A stretch of 64,000 nt of DNA from Limonium bicolor (GCA_023374045.1 CM041779.1:146135485-146199484), one strand, 5' to 3'; positions 22,738 through 36,000 are shown, numbered from the stretch's first letter. Numbers and translations are program-made. The notes: a model not told the origin generated them from the letters alone.

Positions 22738-23880
22738 TCGATTGTGCAGACCCATCCGCACTATATTTGGTGCGCTCCAGTCTGGTTGTCGGTCTATTCA
22801 GCAGCTGTAGTCTAGTTGGCAGTCCAGTCAATTACTGACTGGATTACTTTTTATTATATTAACTTTAAATAGTTGTAACTTTTAAAATATAAGTCCAAAA
22901 TGTAAAAAAATTATATCATTATTTATCTAAATTTAAACTCTTCAAAACAAGACCAGTCATATATATATGTTTTTAGATATTTTAAAATTTATATTAAATA
23001 CATGTATATATCCATATATCAATGAGACTTATAATTCATAGCATCATTTTAGTGTATCATCGAAAACACATAACATTATTTTAGTGTATCATACTATCAG
23101 TTTTAATGAATCATAATATCAAAATTAATGAATCATATCTTCATTTTAGTGTATCATCACAAACATATAAGAATAAAATTTTTTACACAATAATACACCA
23201 CAAAATAATATTTGGTGTGTATGAAAAATACACGATTCACCATATAAGGTTTAAAATACACTATACAACAATAATAATACACTACTAAACAATAATGATT
23301 TTTATCGGTTCCGAAGTTTGTTATCTAATTCATCACGTATTAGTTAAAGAATCATAATATCAATTTTAATGAATCATATCGTCATTTTAGTGTATCATCG
23401 CACACAGATAAGAATAAAAATTTTTACACAATAATACACCATAAAATAATATTTGGTATGTATGAAAAATACACGATTCACCATATAAGGTTTAAAATAC
23501 ACCATACAACAATAATAATACTACAAAACAATAATGATTTTTATCGGGTCTGAAATTTATTATCTAATTCACCACTTATTAGTTAATAAATCATAATAAC
23601 AATTTAATGGATCATAATATCAAACTAATGAATTATCATCATAACATATAAAATAATATCTTTTTAAAGTTGTTAAAACATCTTCATGACTGGTCTTATT
23701 TTGAAGAACTTGAATTTAGATGAACAGTGATATAATTTTTTTAAATTTTGGATTTATATTTTAAAAGTTATAATCATTCAAAGTTTTATCATGACACATA
23801 AGCAATCCAGTCAGTGCTGACTGGATTGCCACATACTACTGCCGCACCGTATTAGGTATGGGTGCGCCGCAGCCTCTAAT
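22738..23880. mobile_element. Long-TIR non-autonomous element with internal tandem repeat
   Basis: The left arm (about 22815-22965, GGCAGTCCAGTCA through ACAAGACCAGTCA) is the inverted copy of the right arm (about 23690-23832, TGACTGGTCTTA through GACTGGATTGCC). Arms of about 145 bp enclose a 0.7-kb core. Each tip folds into a CCAGTC...GACTGG mini-hairpin. I could not find a target duplication at the arm tips, and similarity between copies extends outward to about 22738, so the true termini are uncertain. A further arm lies at 14400-14600. Confidence 0.65.
23108..23650. repeat. ~241-bp tandem repeat, about 2.3 copies
   Basis: GAATCATAATATCAA...TCATTTTAGTGTATCATC recurs with a 241-bp shift (23108, 23349) and again, truncated, near 23588. 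Each unit carries the same TACACAATAATACACCA and CGATTCACCATATAAGG blocks. It lies in the core of the long-TIR element. Confidence 0.8.
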
Positions 23881-24110
23881 TTGCCCTACATGTCTGTAGG
23901 AATCATCATTCATTACTTTTAGAGATAGACCCAGGATGGAAGTGCCAACTTTCACAAACATAAGGGGTTGAATCGAAATTACACAAAAATATGAGGATCA
24001 TACAACTAACTATGCCCAAAATCAGGTGCGCCTGAGAAGAGCCAACGTCTCCGTATCGCACCGCCGCCAAACATCCTGCACATTGCTCAGTTAACTAACC
24101 ACATTGATGT

Positions 24111-27100
24111 TCAATTTTCATCAACATCCATATCAAAACATTTTTTTAAGATGTATCGAGGAGTTTTGCCAAATCCCACAGCCACCTTCTTCATCCCCTT
24201 TAGTTTTTTCTCCCCTCTTTGAATCCGAGCTTCTGTCCGGACAACAGCGCTGTTTAAGGCAGCTTGATCTTTCGAACACGTGCAATTGACCAGGCGAGAC
24301 TTCTTCTTTCTCCAGTTGTCGGTAAAGATTGAACAATTTATCCCTTTGACTAATGAGCTTCTCCTGAGCAAGCTTGTACTCATACTGCTGCGCTGACCTG
24401 AGGTCCCGAAGAGCCTCATTGATCTCTTCCTCAATAACGTTATGCTTGTTTTGATATTCAAAAGCACCAGCATCTTTGGACCGCTCAGATCCTGAAATGC
24501 TTTCATCTTCTAGCCTATTATAAATGAAGAAAGAACCGATTGTTTCAGCTAGTAACTAGCTAAACTAGACCACCAAAAGGAAAACTATGTTCTACCAAGA
24601 TATTATAAATCTTGCGGAGAAGAGTCATCAATGATATAACATAGAGCCTTTTTTGGACAGCAAATCATTATTCTAAAACATCCATCACTGCTTGGAGAAG
24701 GGTTTGTCAACCCATGACCTACGGTGGCCCTAGAAGGACATGTCATAAGTTGGCCAAGTCACGGTAGTAGATTCTCTGTAAAGCACTGCTGTAACAAGAT
24801 TCACTAAAGGGAACAAAACTTCCACTGGCGCCAAATGGTTTTGAGCTTAGAAAACTTCCCTAGATGTGCTTTTAAGTATCTCTTGGTTCGACCCCTTCTC
24901 CAGCAATCATCCTAAGTTGGCAAGTGCCAAATCGAGGGAGATCCCCAACCCCTGCAGCATAGACCCTTTAGAAGGCTGCTATTGGGGAGACTGGGGAACC
25001 TTGGTTAACCATCCTGGGATCTGGGATTAACCTCGGGAATTGGGGTGTGCCACCACTCCCTCCCATGTTTTTTTACCATAAACAACAATGAAAAGCTTGT
25101 AACTAGAGACATAATAGTGAGGTAGGGTGTCACGAATTTGGCACAAGTTTGGATTGGTGTAGAGTAAGGAGGTTTTGGGGGCATTAGAGCCCCTATTTAT
25201 TGGCCAAGTTAGTGAGATGGGTATGTTGCCACACTTATATACCAAGTGGGGAGGGAAAAAACAATAGGATTTCCCAAGATCGTTTTTGTTTGCACATAAA
25301 GTACAATATGTGCTAACCTTATATTTAGCAAAGCATTACACAAGCTGTGTTAATAAAAACATTATATATGCAATTATAGGCTGTAAAAACGAATTCTTTA
25401 GGTATTTTTTATCCTTAATATATACCTTATCATATTAAAAAAAATGCCAAATGGTTCACTTCGATGACTCTGCATATTCCACTTTATAGTTGTACTTTTT
25501 TCTTTTTTGCAAGTGGAATCAGGAACAAACAAAAACTGCCGACTCCAACTGAAGGAACATGAGTCCTTTAGCATTAATAATATTATCAAGTATTACATTT
25601 TGAAAACTCCCTCGGCCTCATTTGTTTACCGTATTTGAAAGCTCACAAACCACAGTGAGGTAAATAGAGAACTACGAAGCTCCAAGAAGGACCAAAGTTA
25701 GCACTTCAAATTCAGCAACAATGTCGAATCACATACCTGCATTCACAATTTCTTTGTCATCTTCATCGTCTGGTGCAATTTCTTCATCATCTTCGATTTT
25801 CCAGACATCGCTCAATACAGCACCAGCTTCAAGCTGCACTAAAAATCACACAGATAAGCTACCAATTTTCATAGAACAATAAAAAATGATAGTTGTATCA
25901 CTGGTAACTTTCACATGAGATTGTTGTTTACCTTCCGTAATGCTGATTGGGTGCGACCAAGTAGGAATCGTGCATTTTTCTTCCGTGAGCCACGCAAAAG
26001 GCAAATACCAAGGTCCAACATTTTCTTAATATCATCTCTTGATTGAATAGATTCACAAAATTGTAAAATCCTTGAAACATGTTCAACTAATTGAGTTCTT
26101 GCATCACAACGCATACAATAATACTCAGCATCCAACCCTATGCTACCCCCAACAGAACCAGCCATATAAGAACGAAGAGCACAAACTAAATGAGCAACAT
26201 GCCCACAGATTAAGTCATCTTGCCCTTTGGCTTGGCATTTGATGAAGGTGTAACCTCTGAAGTCCAAGCTGATGGTCTTACAACACAGGATACAGCAGCA
26301 ATCTCGGCAGAAATCGGTTTCAGAGCAGCAAATATCACAAAACATGGAGGCAGAGACTGTAGGGGAAGCCTTTTCTTCTTCACTCAGACTTGGACATAAT
26401 CTATTTCCAGCTTTGCAGGAAGGCTTGGTATCTTGCGAATCAGATGCAGATTGCTCTATCAGTTCTTCAGAAATATTGGAAGAATAATGATCATCTATCA
26501 TACACAAAAGCAACACTGTTTAGTCCTTATAAATGTAACCCTTCTCTGATAATGGGACACCATGCCATTTACCATCAGCAGGACAGGAAAACATAATTGA
26601 AGCGTCTCAAAGCATATAGATAGCAATTTTCTGGAACAAACAAAGCTCAAAGCTAACAGTAAAAACCACAAAGACCTTAAGAAAATCTTGTCAAGTGAGA
26701 ACCCATGAAGATAAAGAAACCTCGAACACTATACTTGACGATAATGGAGCATGATAATAAACAGACCATGAAAAAACAGAGAGCACTCATCATACGATTA
26801 AATGGATGCTAAAACTACAATCCTTTGACAATGGTGTTAACAGATGTAGGGATAATTGACCGATTCCATTAGAAAAGATATTAAGCAAAATGGTCGAGGA
26901 AAGGCAGAAAATATAGCGAAGGTTGATTTCTATGATACAGTTGTAAACTTCGGTAAAGATTGTTTGTGACTCAAGGCTAAGGGAAGCGAACACGTTCCTA
27001 AGCATGGCTCATTAACTGAATTTGAACTAGCATTTCACTACAATTGAGTAGTTGAACTGTTGGGAGTTCGCCACATACTTCACAAAGTATATTATGAAGA

Positions 27101-28918
27101 TTAAATAAAATTACATAAAAAAAATAAGGATGACTAAATATAGATATTGAAATATATATTAGCATACAATATAAAAATTAATTGTTAGACTTAACTATAT
27201 TTATTAAAAGAAATTAGATATATGAATTTATTTTAATAATTATTATGTGTATAATATATATATATACAGAAAAAATTACCATCTAGATATTGATTCATTT
27301 TCAACAAAATATAATATTATTTAGTAGTCTAATAGTTTGTGTAAAAAGGAAGTATTTCATTGTTAGTATCAGCCACCGATAATTTAAAATATTTTACTTA
27401 ATCTTAATAACATTATTAGAATTTGACTAATTCAACCAAAAATTTCTATCAAGAATCATATTTATACGTTATTGTTTTAAAATAAACAAATATAGTTTAA
27501 TAGAAACTAAGTAACCAAAACATTAAGAAATTGTATAAAAAATATAATTAAAATATTCAAACTTAGTTCTCACAAAATAGTTTATATAACATGATAAAAA
27601 AACTTATATTTGTTTTAATAAAATAAAATACAAAGTAGCTAGACGAATTTCAAGTAAAAAGGTCCTAGAAAGCTCTTATATGACAATCATGATCCTATTT
27701 GACACAATACGACGGATCTTTAGATATTGATAATTTAGAAAGAAAGTTAAAGTTGAAGGGCTGGAGTCTATGCCTAAAAAAGGTCCCCACTAATTGAAGA
27801 GCTGAAGATCCTGTATCAAGCTTGGAATAGAAGGATTCTATCCTCAATTGCAAAAGAGCAAATTATAACATAGTAGCTAATTGACCAATTGCCATAGAGT
27901 GTTGAAGAATAGATATAATGGCTAAACCACTGGATAGACTACAACTCGACTAAAGGATAGGCTATCCATAGATCAAACTATGAGCATTTGGTCAGTCCTA
28001 GATACATCCATGGGCATTAAGAAAATGGTTAAGAAAAGGTAGCCTCCTCCTCTTGAAGGTACCATTCCCTTGTAAGCAAAGACTGCATGCTTTACATAGC
28101 AGCACACTTTAAAAAAATATACATTCAGTATATACTTAGCCAAAAGAAATGTACTGATATTAGCTTGAACTGTGTCAAGTCATCAATTTAAAAAGGTGAA
28201 CCCAAAAGCTTCATATCTCATTCAATTCATCAAAACTGATGAACGTAGTAACCATGCATTTACATGATAATCTGAATTTTGTGTGCATATTTTAATTGCC
28301 TACAAACTTGTTTTGGCCAGCCATAGAATCTTAGATAGCTCTGGTCTATTTGTAGCATTCTATCAAGGCAACCCCCAAGTAACACGACCCAACAAGCTGA
28401 GATCCAGACAAACAAGTTAGAGTGCATTACAGGGAACGAAAACATAACGTGCATCACTTCCAGTTGAAATAATTTCTCAAAACATATGGAAATATAATTA
28501 TTCTTTCATATAGGTACGATGTTACCTTTTAGCACGGATACCTTTTTGGAAGGGATCCTCCAACTAAAAGAAGCAAAAAACGCCTTGACATCAGCCCCAG
28601 GAAATTTAGCTCGAATATATTGCTTAACAGACTGCTGGCTACACAACCCACCTTTACCTCGTGATGCTCGAAGGCTACTAGGCGGATACAGATATCTATC
28701 ATGATAGTAGCCAGAAACACCTATCCTGTTCCCAACCCGCCAAGCCCAAGTGTCACGGGGTTTGGCCAGTTAATAGGTGCGTAAGGCAAGCCCTGTCCTT
28801 CCTCTTGCGGTGATACCGGGTAAAGATGCAAGCCATTCAACCTTAACTCAGGAGCTGGACCATTTACTTCTTCGTGATCATCAACATCCATTGATTTCTC
28901 ACTATGGTTGCAAGTCAT
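24111..28918 (-). CDS. Oberon-type PHD-finger protein, 4 coding exons, two 1-base frameshifts
   Basis: Coding exons run 28918-28526, 26494-25932, 25833-25737 and 24509-24111, with GT/AG borders and matching phases, totalling 1452 nt (about 483 residues). Exon 1 holds a plant N-terminal domain I recall as DUF7081 (YAPINWPNP, then VGNRIGVSGYYHDRYLYPP and FPGADVKAFFASFSWRIP). Exon 2 holds the PHD_Oberon finger, about residues 184-261: FCDICCSE, CRDCCCILCCKT, CGHVAHLVCAL and YYCMRCD, with all expected Cys/His ligands visible. Exon 3 is acidic. Exon 4 is a coiled coil (EEEINEALRDLRSAQQYEYKLAQEKL) ending in a KGMKKVAVGFGKTPR block. Oberon-family proteins act in the nucleus in meristem and embryo development. 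The exact role of this member is not inferable. The start is ATG at 28918, since the acceptor CAG lies at 28928. A 1-base loss near 28762 (CCCCGTGACAC) and a 1-base gain near 24298 break the frame. Pseudogene or assembly error are the alternatives. Confidence 0.85.
24825..25075 (+). repeat. Candidate tRNA-derived SINE in the last intron
   Basis: TGGCGCCAAATGG near 24829 resembles a pol III A box. GGTTCGACCCC near 24887 matches the B box consensus about 55 bp later. A T run ends the stretch near 25073. It lies in the intron between coding exons 3 and 4 (24510-25736). No target duplication was found. Confidence 0.4.
26495..28525 (-). other. 2.0-kb first coding intron of the PHD gene
   Basis: The donor AAAAG/GTAACATC at 28526/28525 and acceptor GATAG/ATGATC at 26495/26494 join a split codon (G+AT) cleanly. 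The interior is AT-rich, most extremely at 27060-27660. No coding segment with a conserved domain is seen in it. Confidence 0.75.
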
Positions 28919-28927
28919 TGTAGGAAA

Positions 28928-29505
28928 CTGCACAAAAATTTATGCGAGTGAGGCAGGATATTGGGACAGTAAATTTTAAACAGCACTTGGTGAAAGATGC
29001 GTGTTACAACATACTAACGGTCGTGATATGACCCTTAATCAATTCATTTACTTTCGCAACTCATAACGCAAACATGCAAGGCAACAGTGAACAACTGAAC
29101 TCAATGATCACCCCGAAAACAACTAAACACAGTTCAAGAAAACAATCAGAGCCAATGAAGTTAGCCCATTCTTCTTTTAGAAACAAGTGGTCTCAAGTTA
29201 GCTCTAAACTAAAGAATTAAAGCTACAAGCTATAAACCAGGTATGATTTCCACATATACAATGGATTACGCCGAGGCAGTGTGCTTCGCCTAATTACACC
29301 AAAAACCCTAATCTCTTCAATTGAGCGAACGGTCGATTAAGATGCTTAAGTTTGAGGGTTAGGAGAACGAATCGTCATGGACAGAAATAGAAACCACTGC
29401 TCGCGACTTCCAAGAATCCACCGCTAGTATGACGACAAGGGTAGCAGACAATGGGGATTGGATTCGACAATTCGAGAGTGGAATAGAGGGACTGCACAAT
29501 AGGAT
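28928..29505 (-). promoter_or_regulatory. Upstream region and probable 5' untranslated exon of the PHD gene
   Basis: TTTTTGTGCAG/TTTCCTACAATG is a good splice acceptor nine bases upstream of the start codon, so at least one untranslated exon lies further right. A less AT-rich stretch at about 29280-29500, with AGATTAGGGTTTTTGG typical of plant 5' leaders, is the likely place. The donor and TATA box were not resolved. Confidence 0.4.
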
Positions 29506-30065
29506 GACAATTTTAAATGATCCAATCCAGCGGATTTAAATAAATGGATGAAACCCGAAATAAACGGACCGGGTGACGGATGATTAAGTGATGGATACCC
29601 TATTCGTCATCCATTTATCATCTAATCCATCATTTTTTAAAGTTACACCTAATTTTATTCTAAATAAACCAAACAACTTTATAGAATTTTTTTCAGAAAA
29701 CTAAAAGATAGTTATAACCTTATCATTTTTGTTGTCTCTCCCACACAAAGCAAAATTATATTATTTTCTTAATGATATTGGTGAATATTTGATATGTTGG
29801 AGTAAAATTTCTTACAATACAAAGAAATTTTACCTTTAGCAATACAAAAACTTTTTTATATTCACTACTATACTAAAAAAATCATTGTTTATGATATAGA
29901 CACGATTATCACCCGATCCACCCGAATCACCCGGGGATGACGAGTGGACGGATGATGAATGAAGAATAAATGGGTGACGGATGGATGGATGATGAATGAT
30001 ATATCTGGGTGACGGATGCGGATGATGCTTCACCTGACCTGAACCCGATCCATTGACATCCCTAT
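29506..30065. repeat. GGATGA-rich MITE-like repeat next to the PHD gene
   Basis: The ends are roughly inverted: ATAGGATGACAAT on the left, ATTGACATCCCTAT on the right. Both halves carry GGGTGACGGATG/CATCCGTCACCC motifs and short tandem GGATGATGAATG units (29925-30030). A TTTTA-rich stretch separates them. No exact target duplication was found. It lies just upstream of the gene's presumed first exon. Confidence 0.5.
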
Positions 30066-30340
30066 TGCAGAGCACAACAGATACGAAGGACGAAAGGAGA
30101 AAAAAACTGAACTGGTTTGTTCAATCAGTGTGATTGGAAATTATAGAAGCATGTATTGTTGTTGATTTCACTAAAAGATTGTTATTTGCAGTACAAAATT
30201 ACTACTCACTGCAGTACAAAATTATTTTAAATCATATTAATTTTGTAAAGATGTAATGAAGTATCAGTGTAACTTTTTTTCATTAATTGATATATTATAG
30301 TGATTTAAATAAAGAAGTTTATCGTTGATTAATAGTGTTT

Positions 30341-30640
30341 TTACTAACTGTATTACAACTTTTTTTCATTAAATTATTCGGAATACATTGGAATGTGTTG
30401 GGGCTACCTTTTTTTCTTGAAAAAATGATAATCAACATCTCAAACAACTTTAATAGTCGTTTATTGAAGATTAGTAATTATGTGCTACAAATAGCAACTC
30501 ATTTTTACTAACTGTAGTACAATTTTATTTTCACAAACTATCCGGAATATGTTGGAATGTGTTGGAGTGACCCTTTTTTCTTGAAAAAATGAATATTGAC
30601 ATTTCAAACAACTTTAACAGTCATTTATTGAACATCTTGA
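30341..30640. repeat. 164-bp tandem duplication
   Basis: TTACTAACTGTA(T/G)TACAA...CGGAATA(C/T)(A/G)TTGGAATGTGTTGG...TTCTTGAAAAAATGA starts at 30341 and again at 30505. The two copies differ by many substitutions. No ORF is present. Confidence 0.7.
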
Positions 30641-30824
30641 CCACAACTAAGTTACATAACATATTACCAGACGCCATTTGAGTCAAAATTATTACAACAG
30701 TTCCGCCCACCTTTCTAACATAGATTGTAATGAGTAAATCCTAGTACCAACCATGTTTGGATTTCTGTAAAGAAACCATTATGGGTAGACATGGGGTAGT
30801 GGAGAATCTTGAACCATACAAAAC

Positions 30825-32640
30825 CTAACAAAATGTCCATGTCTGTACACTCCAATGTGGATCTCTCCTCTTGGACGACCATAGTTTATTATGATCTTTG
30901 ATAGGGAGGTACGTACTACTTCCGGCATTCCCATATACAACATAGTAGAACACCACTGTAGAAGTGCATCGTGTTGCGATCACGGTCCACATTGCAGTGT
31001 TCATCCATTTATCTGAAGGTGTTATGTCATCTCCAATGAAATGTATCTCCCTCAGTATCTCGTTGTATCGCATCTGGTTAAACATGTTATAATACGAATA
31101 ATTTACAGACTTTGTATGCTTCATTTCAATGAACATCATCTTACAGACTTGTTTCACCGATCCTGGATCATATATAGGTAATCAGCTACTACCTTAAAGC
31201 CACAATTTCCATCTGACATGACATCAATATATCAAGTGACATACTGATACAGGTGGCCAGGAAGTCCCCCATGTACGGAAATGTATCCATAGACATGAAG
31301 CATCCAGGAGCTGATGATCCTATGTTAAAGGATCTTCTAGTGGATAGTGCTTCTTGAGATTGACTCACCCGTGGTCGATTACACTCCCAAGCTGAAGGTT
31401 CCCGTCGGTTTGGTCTGGAGGGCCCTAGAGGTCTGCCAATTGCAATCCCTTATTGCTTTAGTGGTTCTTCTAAGTCGCATGGCAGATCCGGATGAATGAA
31501 AGTGTGTGATGTGACCATAACATCTTGCCATGAGTGTTGGACCATCTAATTGTGCCACTCAGCAGCAGTAATAGCTTGCCACCTCATTTGCTCTTTTTTT
31601 TGTTGTCTAGCTTGTGTGTTGCTGATTCATTATTCTTCCAGCTCTGAGTGTACCAGAAACGGTGTACATCTCTCATGGAACACAGGATACCATTATCCAA
31701 CATGTTGTCTAGCCTACATATACATGGTATTCATGGGAGGTCACCTTATCACACACAGAGTAGCTATCCGTTCCAATGTAATCCCCTCTACCAAGCTCCT
31801 TGACTATTTCATCAAAGCATAAGATACCAACTTTCCAGATTAGATCAGCAATAGGAACCCTCTTGTGCTCCTTTTCGTTTTTCATCAGTGCACACTCGAA
31901 GTCCTTCTTCAAACTTCCTCACTTAAGTGTTGATATGGTCATTAATTTTTGGGAAGATGACATCCAAAGTGTGTCTAGCGCTCTTTAGTCTAACCTTCAG
32001 AGTAGAGTAAGCGCTCCCAACCCTATCACATGTTTAAGTAAACATGTTAGTTCTATAACAGGGGATATATAAGTTAACATTTTAGCAGATCATTAATCGT
32101 ACCTGTTTGTCGTTGTGTTCCTGAAGTGCGACACATTCTTGACCCATGCCTTTACACACCTTTCCTCATGCCTCTCCCAAACTACTGCCACATACGTGAT
32201 AAGACGTGGATAGTTTCTGTATGTATCTTTGAGTACTTGTAGTTGGTCGTTGTACTCATCTTCTATGTTTGAGTACACAACTGAATTCCACATTCTGACC
32301 GCAGCTGCCTCTATGCCTCATGTACTTCTCCGCCTTCCCCTGGATGTTTCTGCTAATGTGCTACCGGCATAGAAGATGTTGTGAATCTAGAAATACCTCT
32401 TGCAAGGCATTCATCAGCGCCAAACATCTATTGGTAATGAATGTTGAGGTATTACTAGGACCAAGAAGCAGCCTTAAGTTTTGAAGAGCCCATAAGTACA
32501 TGTCAGTCAATTCAGTAACAAGAAGGCAGAAGGCGATGCTAAGTTCTTCCAACACTTGTTATGCGATGAACTAAACCAGAGGCATCTTGGTGATGTTTTT
32601 CTTAAGTTGCGTCTATGCCTATGACATGACATACAAAAAT
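30825..32640 (-). pseudogene. MULE transposase with C-terminal OTU-like protease domain, broken
   Basis: On the minus strand from 32640 the MULE (Mutator) core is readable: YLWALQNLRLLLG, ITNRCLALMNALQEVF, QHLLCR followed by a stop where the family has W, then ISRNIQGKAEKY (about 32330). It continues with ERHEERCVKAWVKNVSHFRNTTTNR (about 32105) and, after a GT/AG intron (32102-32023), VGSAYSTLK where the family has VESAH. Two catalytic positions therefore look altered (D to N in TDR, E to G in VESAH). Downstream, DGNCGFKVVADY (about 31218-31183), ITPSDKWM and DPHWSVQTW (about 30860) match an OTU cysteine-protease domain with Cys and His in place. MULEs with such tails are known in plants. The element's TIRs were not found. 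Confidence 0.75.
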
Positions 32641-33027
32641 GCATGTAGCAGTTCTCGTGAGGTAATTAAGGTGTCAAAGAAGATAACCAAGCCTTGTAGT
32701 ATCATCTAACATGTGGAAGATTATCAAAATCATGTTATATCAAGTTAAAATTTCACCCAAAAAAATCTATTAAATGTATGACATACACATGAGTTATCTT
32801 ACATGGCTCGGTCGTGTAATCGTAGTATTACTTATTTCCGACTACATCAGCCAACAGAGTTTGTACCATAGAACGACCATTTCTCTTGTCGAGCTTTTTT
32901 TGTATTGTGTTGTAGATACATTTTCTAGTTGCCGATGTGCCAGGGTTAATTGTGGTAAACTCTGAATAAATAATAGAGGTGGCACACTAACTCGGTTTCT
33001 CTAGTCAATGATCATCATCTCCCCTTC
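32641..33027. other. Unassigned flank between the MULE remnant and element A
   Basis: Probably the decayed N-terminal part of the MULE, but no motif is readable. Element A's left LTR begins at 33028. Confidence 0.3.
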
Positions 33028-36000
33028 TGAAATACCCCTAACCTAAAAACATAATTAAATGATCTATTAATGATCCAATATGGTAATAAACATCTAAATA
33101 CCATTGAGGAACAATCTAAAGATCTCAACAAGGCAAAAACATGCCTTAAGATCGGTAAAGCCAAAATTGTGCTTTAAAGAACTTAAAGATTGTATGACCT
33201 CAAATAAGATCCAAAGTGGATTCCAAAGTATTATAATGAAGTAAGGAACATAAACAAAACCGTTCTCAAGAAAACTAAGCTCAGAAATACCCTGTGACAC
33301 AAAATGTGCACTAAAACACCTTAAAGCACGTTTTTGTGTATGAGCTCTAAGATAATGAATTTTTGTCATTTTAAAGACTGGAGTATATCATTTATATTAT
33401 TACTTTGACATGATAGACTATATTATAAAGTCTAAATCAAAGTTTTAAAATAAAAATCAAAATATGACATTTATTTGTGAATAGTAACCCAAATAGTGCA
33501 TTTTTAAGCAAAATTGACCAAGTTGGTCAATGGTCAATTAATTGACCCTTCTAACCCTTAGGATGTCGGCAGGCAAGGAGGAGGGAAGACAGCACACACA
33601 ACATTAATGCTAAATATCTACCTTAAGTGATGAATCACCATTTTACTATTGCAAAAGTAACTTTTTCAATCATTTAAGCTCTTACCTTGCATTCCCTTGC
33701 CTCTTGTCCCATTTCAGCCGATCCCTCTGTATTCCCAGAACCTATCAAGCTGTGTTTTGAGTTATAAAGACAATTCAATCTCTCTTAAGCACCTAAGGTA
33801 ATGGTTTAAGGCTTATTTTAGCTCTTTTTCTTCATCTCTTCATTACCTACACTTGGAGCTCATGATGTATCACTTCCTATGGCTCATTCTCAGTGTTTTA
33901 AGGTTATAACAAGCACCAATCTTGGCTGAAGCAAGTCTAGGGACCAAGGTTGTCCAAATGTGCATTTTAAGGTAAAAACATACCTTAAGCTTCTCCTTTC
34001 TTCATACGGTTTTCTTCTCTTGATTTTTATGAGTTTATACACTCATAATCTTCATATTTACATGTTTATTCAGTTGGTTAACCATTTGGAGCAAGGGTGG
34101 CCGAAAATCAAAGGAAATACCATTCTTTAAGGCATTTTGCCAAGGTAAAACCTATTACCATAGCAGCTTGTTGTTGTCTAGCTATTTCCCATGTTTATAT
34201 GGTGAATTTAACACCTTGTGGTGTGTTTAATTCAGGCCGAAATCCTTTGGAAACTTCCTTGCATTTTAAGGTGATTTTTGCCTTAAATCTTACATTAATT
34301 GTTCATTATGGTTAAGCTCATGCTTGGAGGGTAACCATATCTTGTTTTGGTGTATCAAACATGTGTGAGTGCTGTGGTAATTTTTCCTCCAAGCTGCCGA
34401 AGGGGTATAAGGACTTTGAGTACATAAATCAAGGTATAAACACCTTAAACTTATGTTATTATGATTTCTTGGCTTATATAAATTATATGCCGAGAGGGGA
34501 GTTAAATATATGGGTTATTTTAACCTAAGAATGGAAAAAAAATGACTAAGATAAATTAAGCTAGTCATTTAAGTGATTTAATTAACATAATGGTCAAATT
34601 ATGACATTATGTGGAAATATAATTAAGCTACAGCAAGGCCGTGAGCTTATGTTATATTTTTGAGCAATTTATGTGTAATTTTATGTTATAAAGCAAAGTT
34701 GTAATAAGGCCATGTCATTAGGCCATTTTATTTAAGTTTAAAAGCTTAATTAATTTATTTATGCACTTACTATTAAGTAACGGGGTCAAAGCCGTAAATA
34801 AATAAACATTAGAGGGCTATAGGTGAATATAGCCGAAAATTGGGATTTAAAATGTATTTAAATAAAAATTATAAGATTTTATAAAGTTTTGGGTGAAATT
34901 GCAAATATTGAGAAGTTTGAGGTAATCTATGTAATTACCGAGAAAGTGGGGTCAAAATGATGTTTGGAAGTCAAACATTGACCAAGCAAAAGACTTTGAC
35001 CAGATTTGATGATTTATGAATTTAATTATCATAAGGTATATGTGATATTACCGAAAGTTTGGGGTGTAGAATGGTATTTTATGCACCTATGGATTATTAG
35101 GAATTTTTGGGAATTTATTTGGTTAAGTTTGGAGTTAATATGGATTACATAAGTATAATATATGATATTTTATATCATTGTTACATATAGGTAACATATG
35201 TGGTGAGAACCGTAATTATTGAAAGTGTAAGGTTAGGAATGATGTTTATAACCTTTTGGTATAGTTTGGTAATTTTTGGAATTATATATGAGGTTTTATG
35301 AAGATATATGTATAATATATAGTTTGATGATATTAGAACTATATGTTATAAAATGGGGTTATTTGGTGAATATTGAAAGTTGGAGGGTTGGAAATTAATT
35401 TAGAATAGGCCTAGGGTCTGTTCGGTTATTTTGGGACTTTATAACCATAGGTTATAATTATATTAAGGTTTAAGGATTATAATATAAGGTATATATTATA
35501 GGTGTGACAATGGAATATAATTGGGGTTGATTTATAAAAATCTGAAAGTATAGTTGAATTAAGCAAAAACCGAGATTACTATGGTATGTTTGGTATTTTG
35601 TAACAAATTATAACTATGGTTATAATTGTTTTAATGACATAAATGTCATAATATATTTATATAACTATAATATAACATTATATAAATTATGTGGTGGATT
35701 TTGTAAATATTTATGAGAACAAGGGTGCTGTTCGGAAATAACGGGATTTTTAGAATAAAATTTATAATATGGTTTTCAATGTTATAAAGGTTATAACATT
35801 TATAATATAAGAATGTTCATTAAAAGAGAATGAATATATTATAAAGATTTACCATATAATAAATGGTCCCATAATACATATATAAATAAATATATGATAT
35901 GGAGTGGAAAATACAATATGGTTCAAATAACCATGTAATATCATAGTTGGAATGATATAGAATAAAAAGAAGAGAGTTATAAACATTGGATAAGGAAATT

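Noticed and set aside
23108..23600. CRISPR-like repeat array
   Set aside because: The units are contiguous 241-bp tandem copies without unique spacers, in plant DNA.
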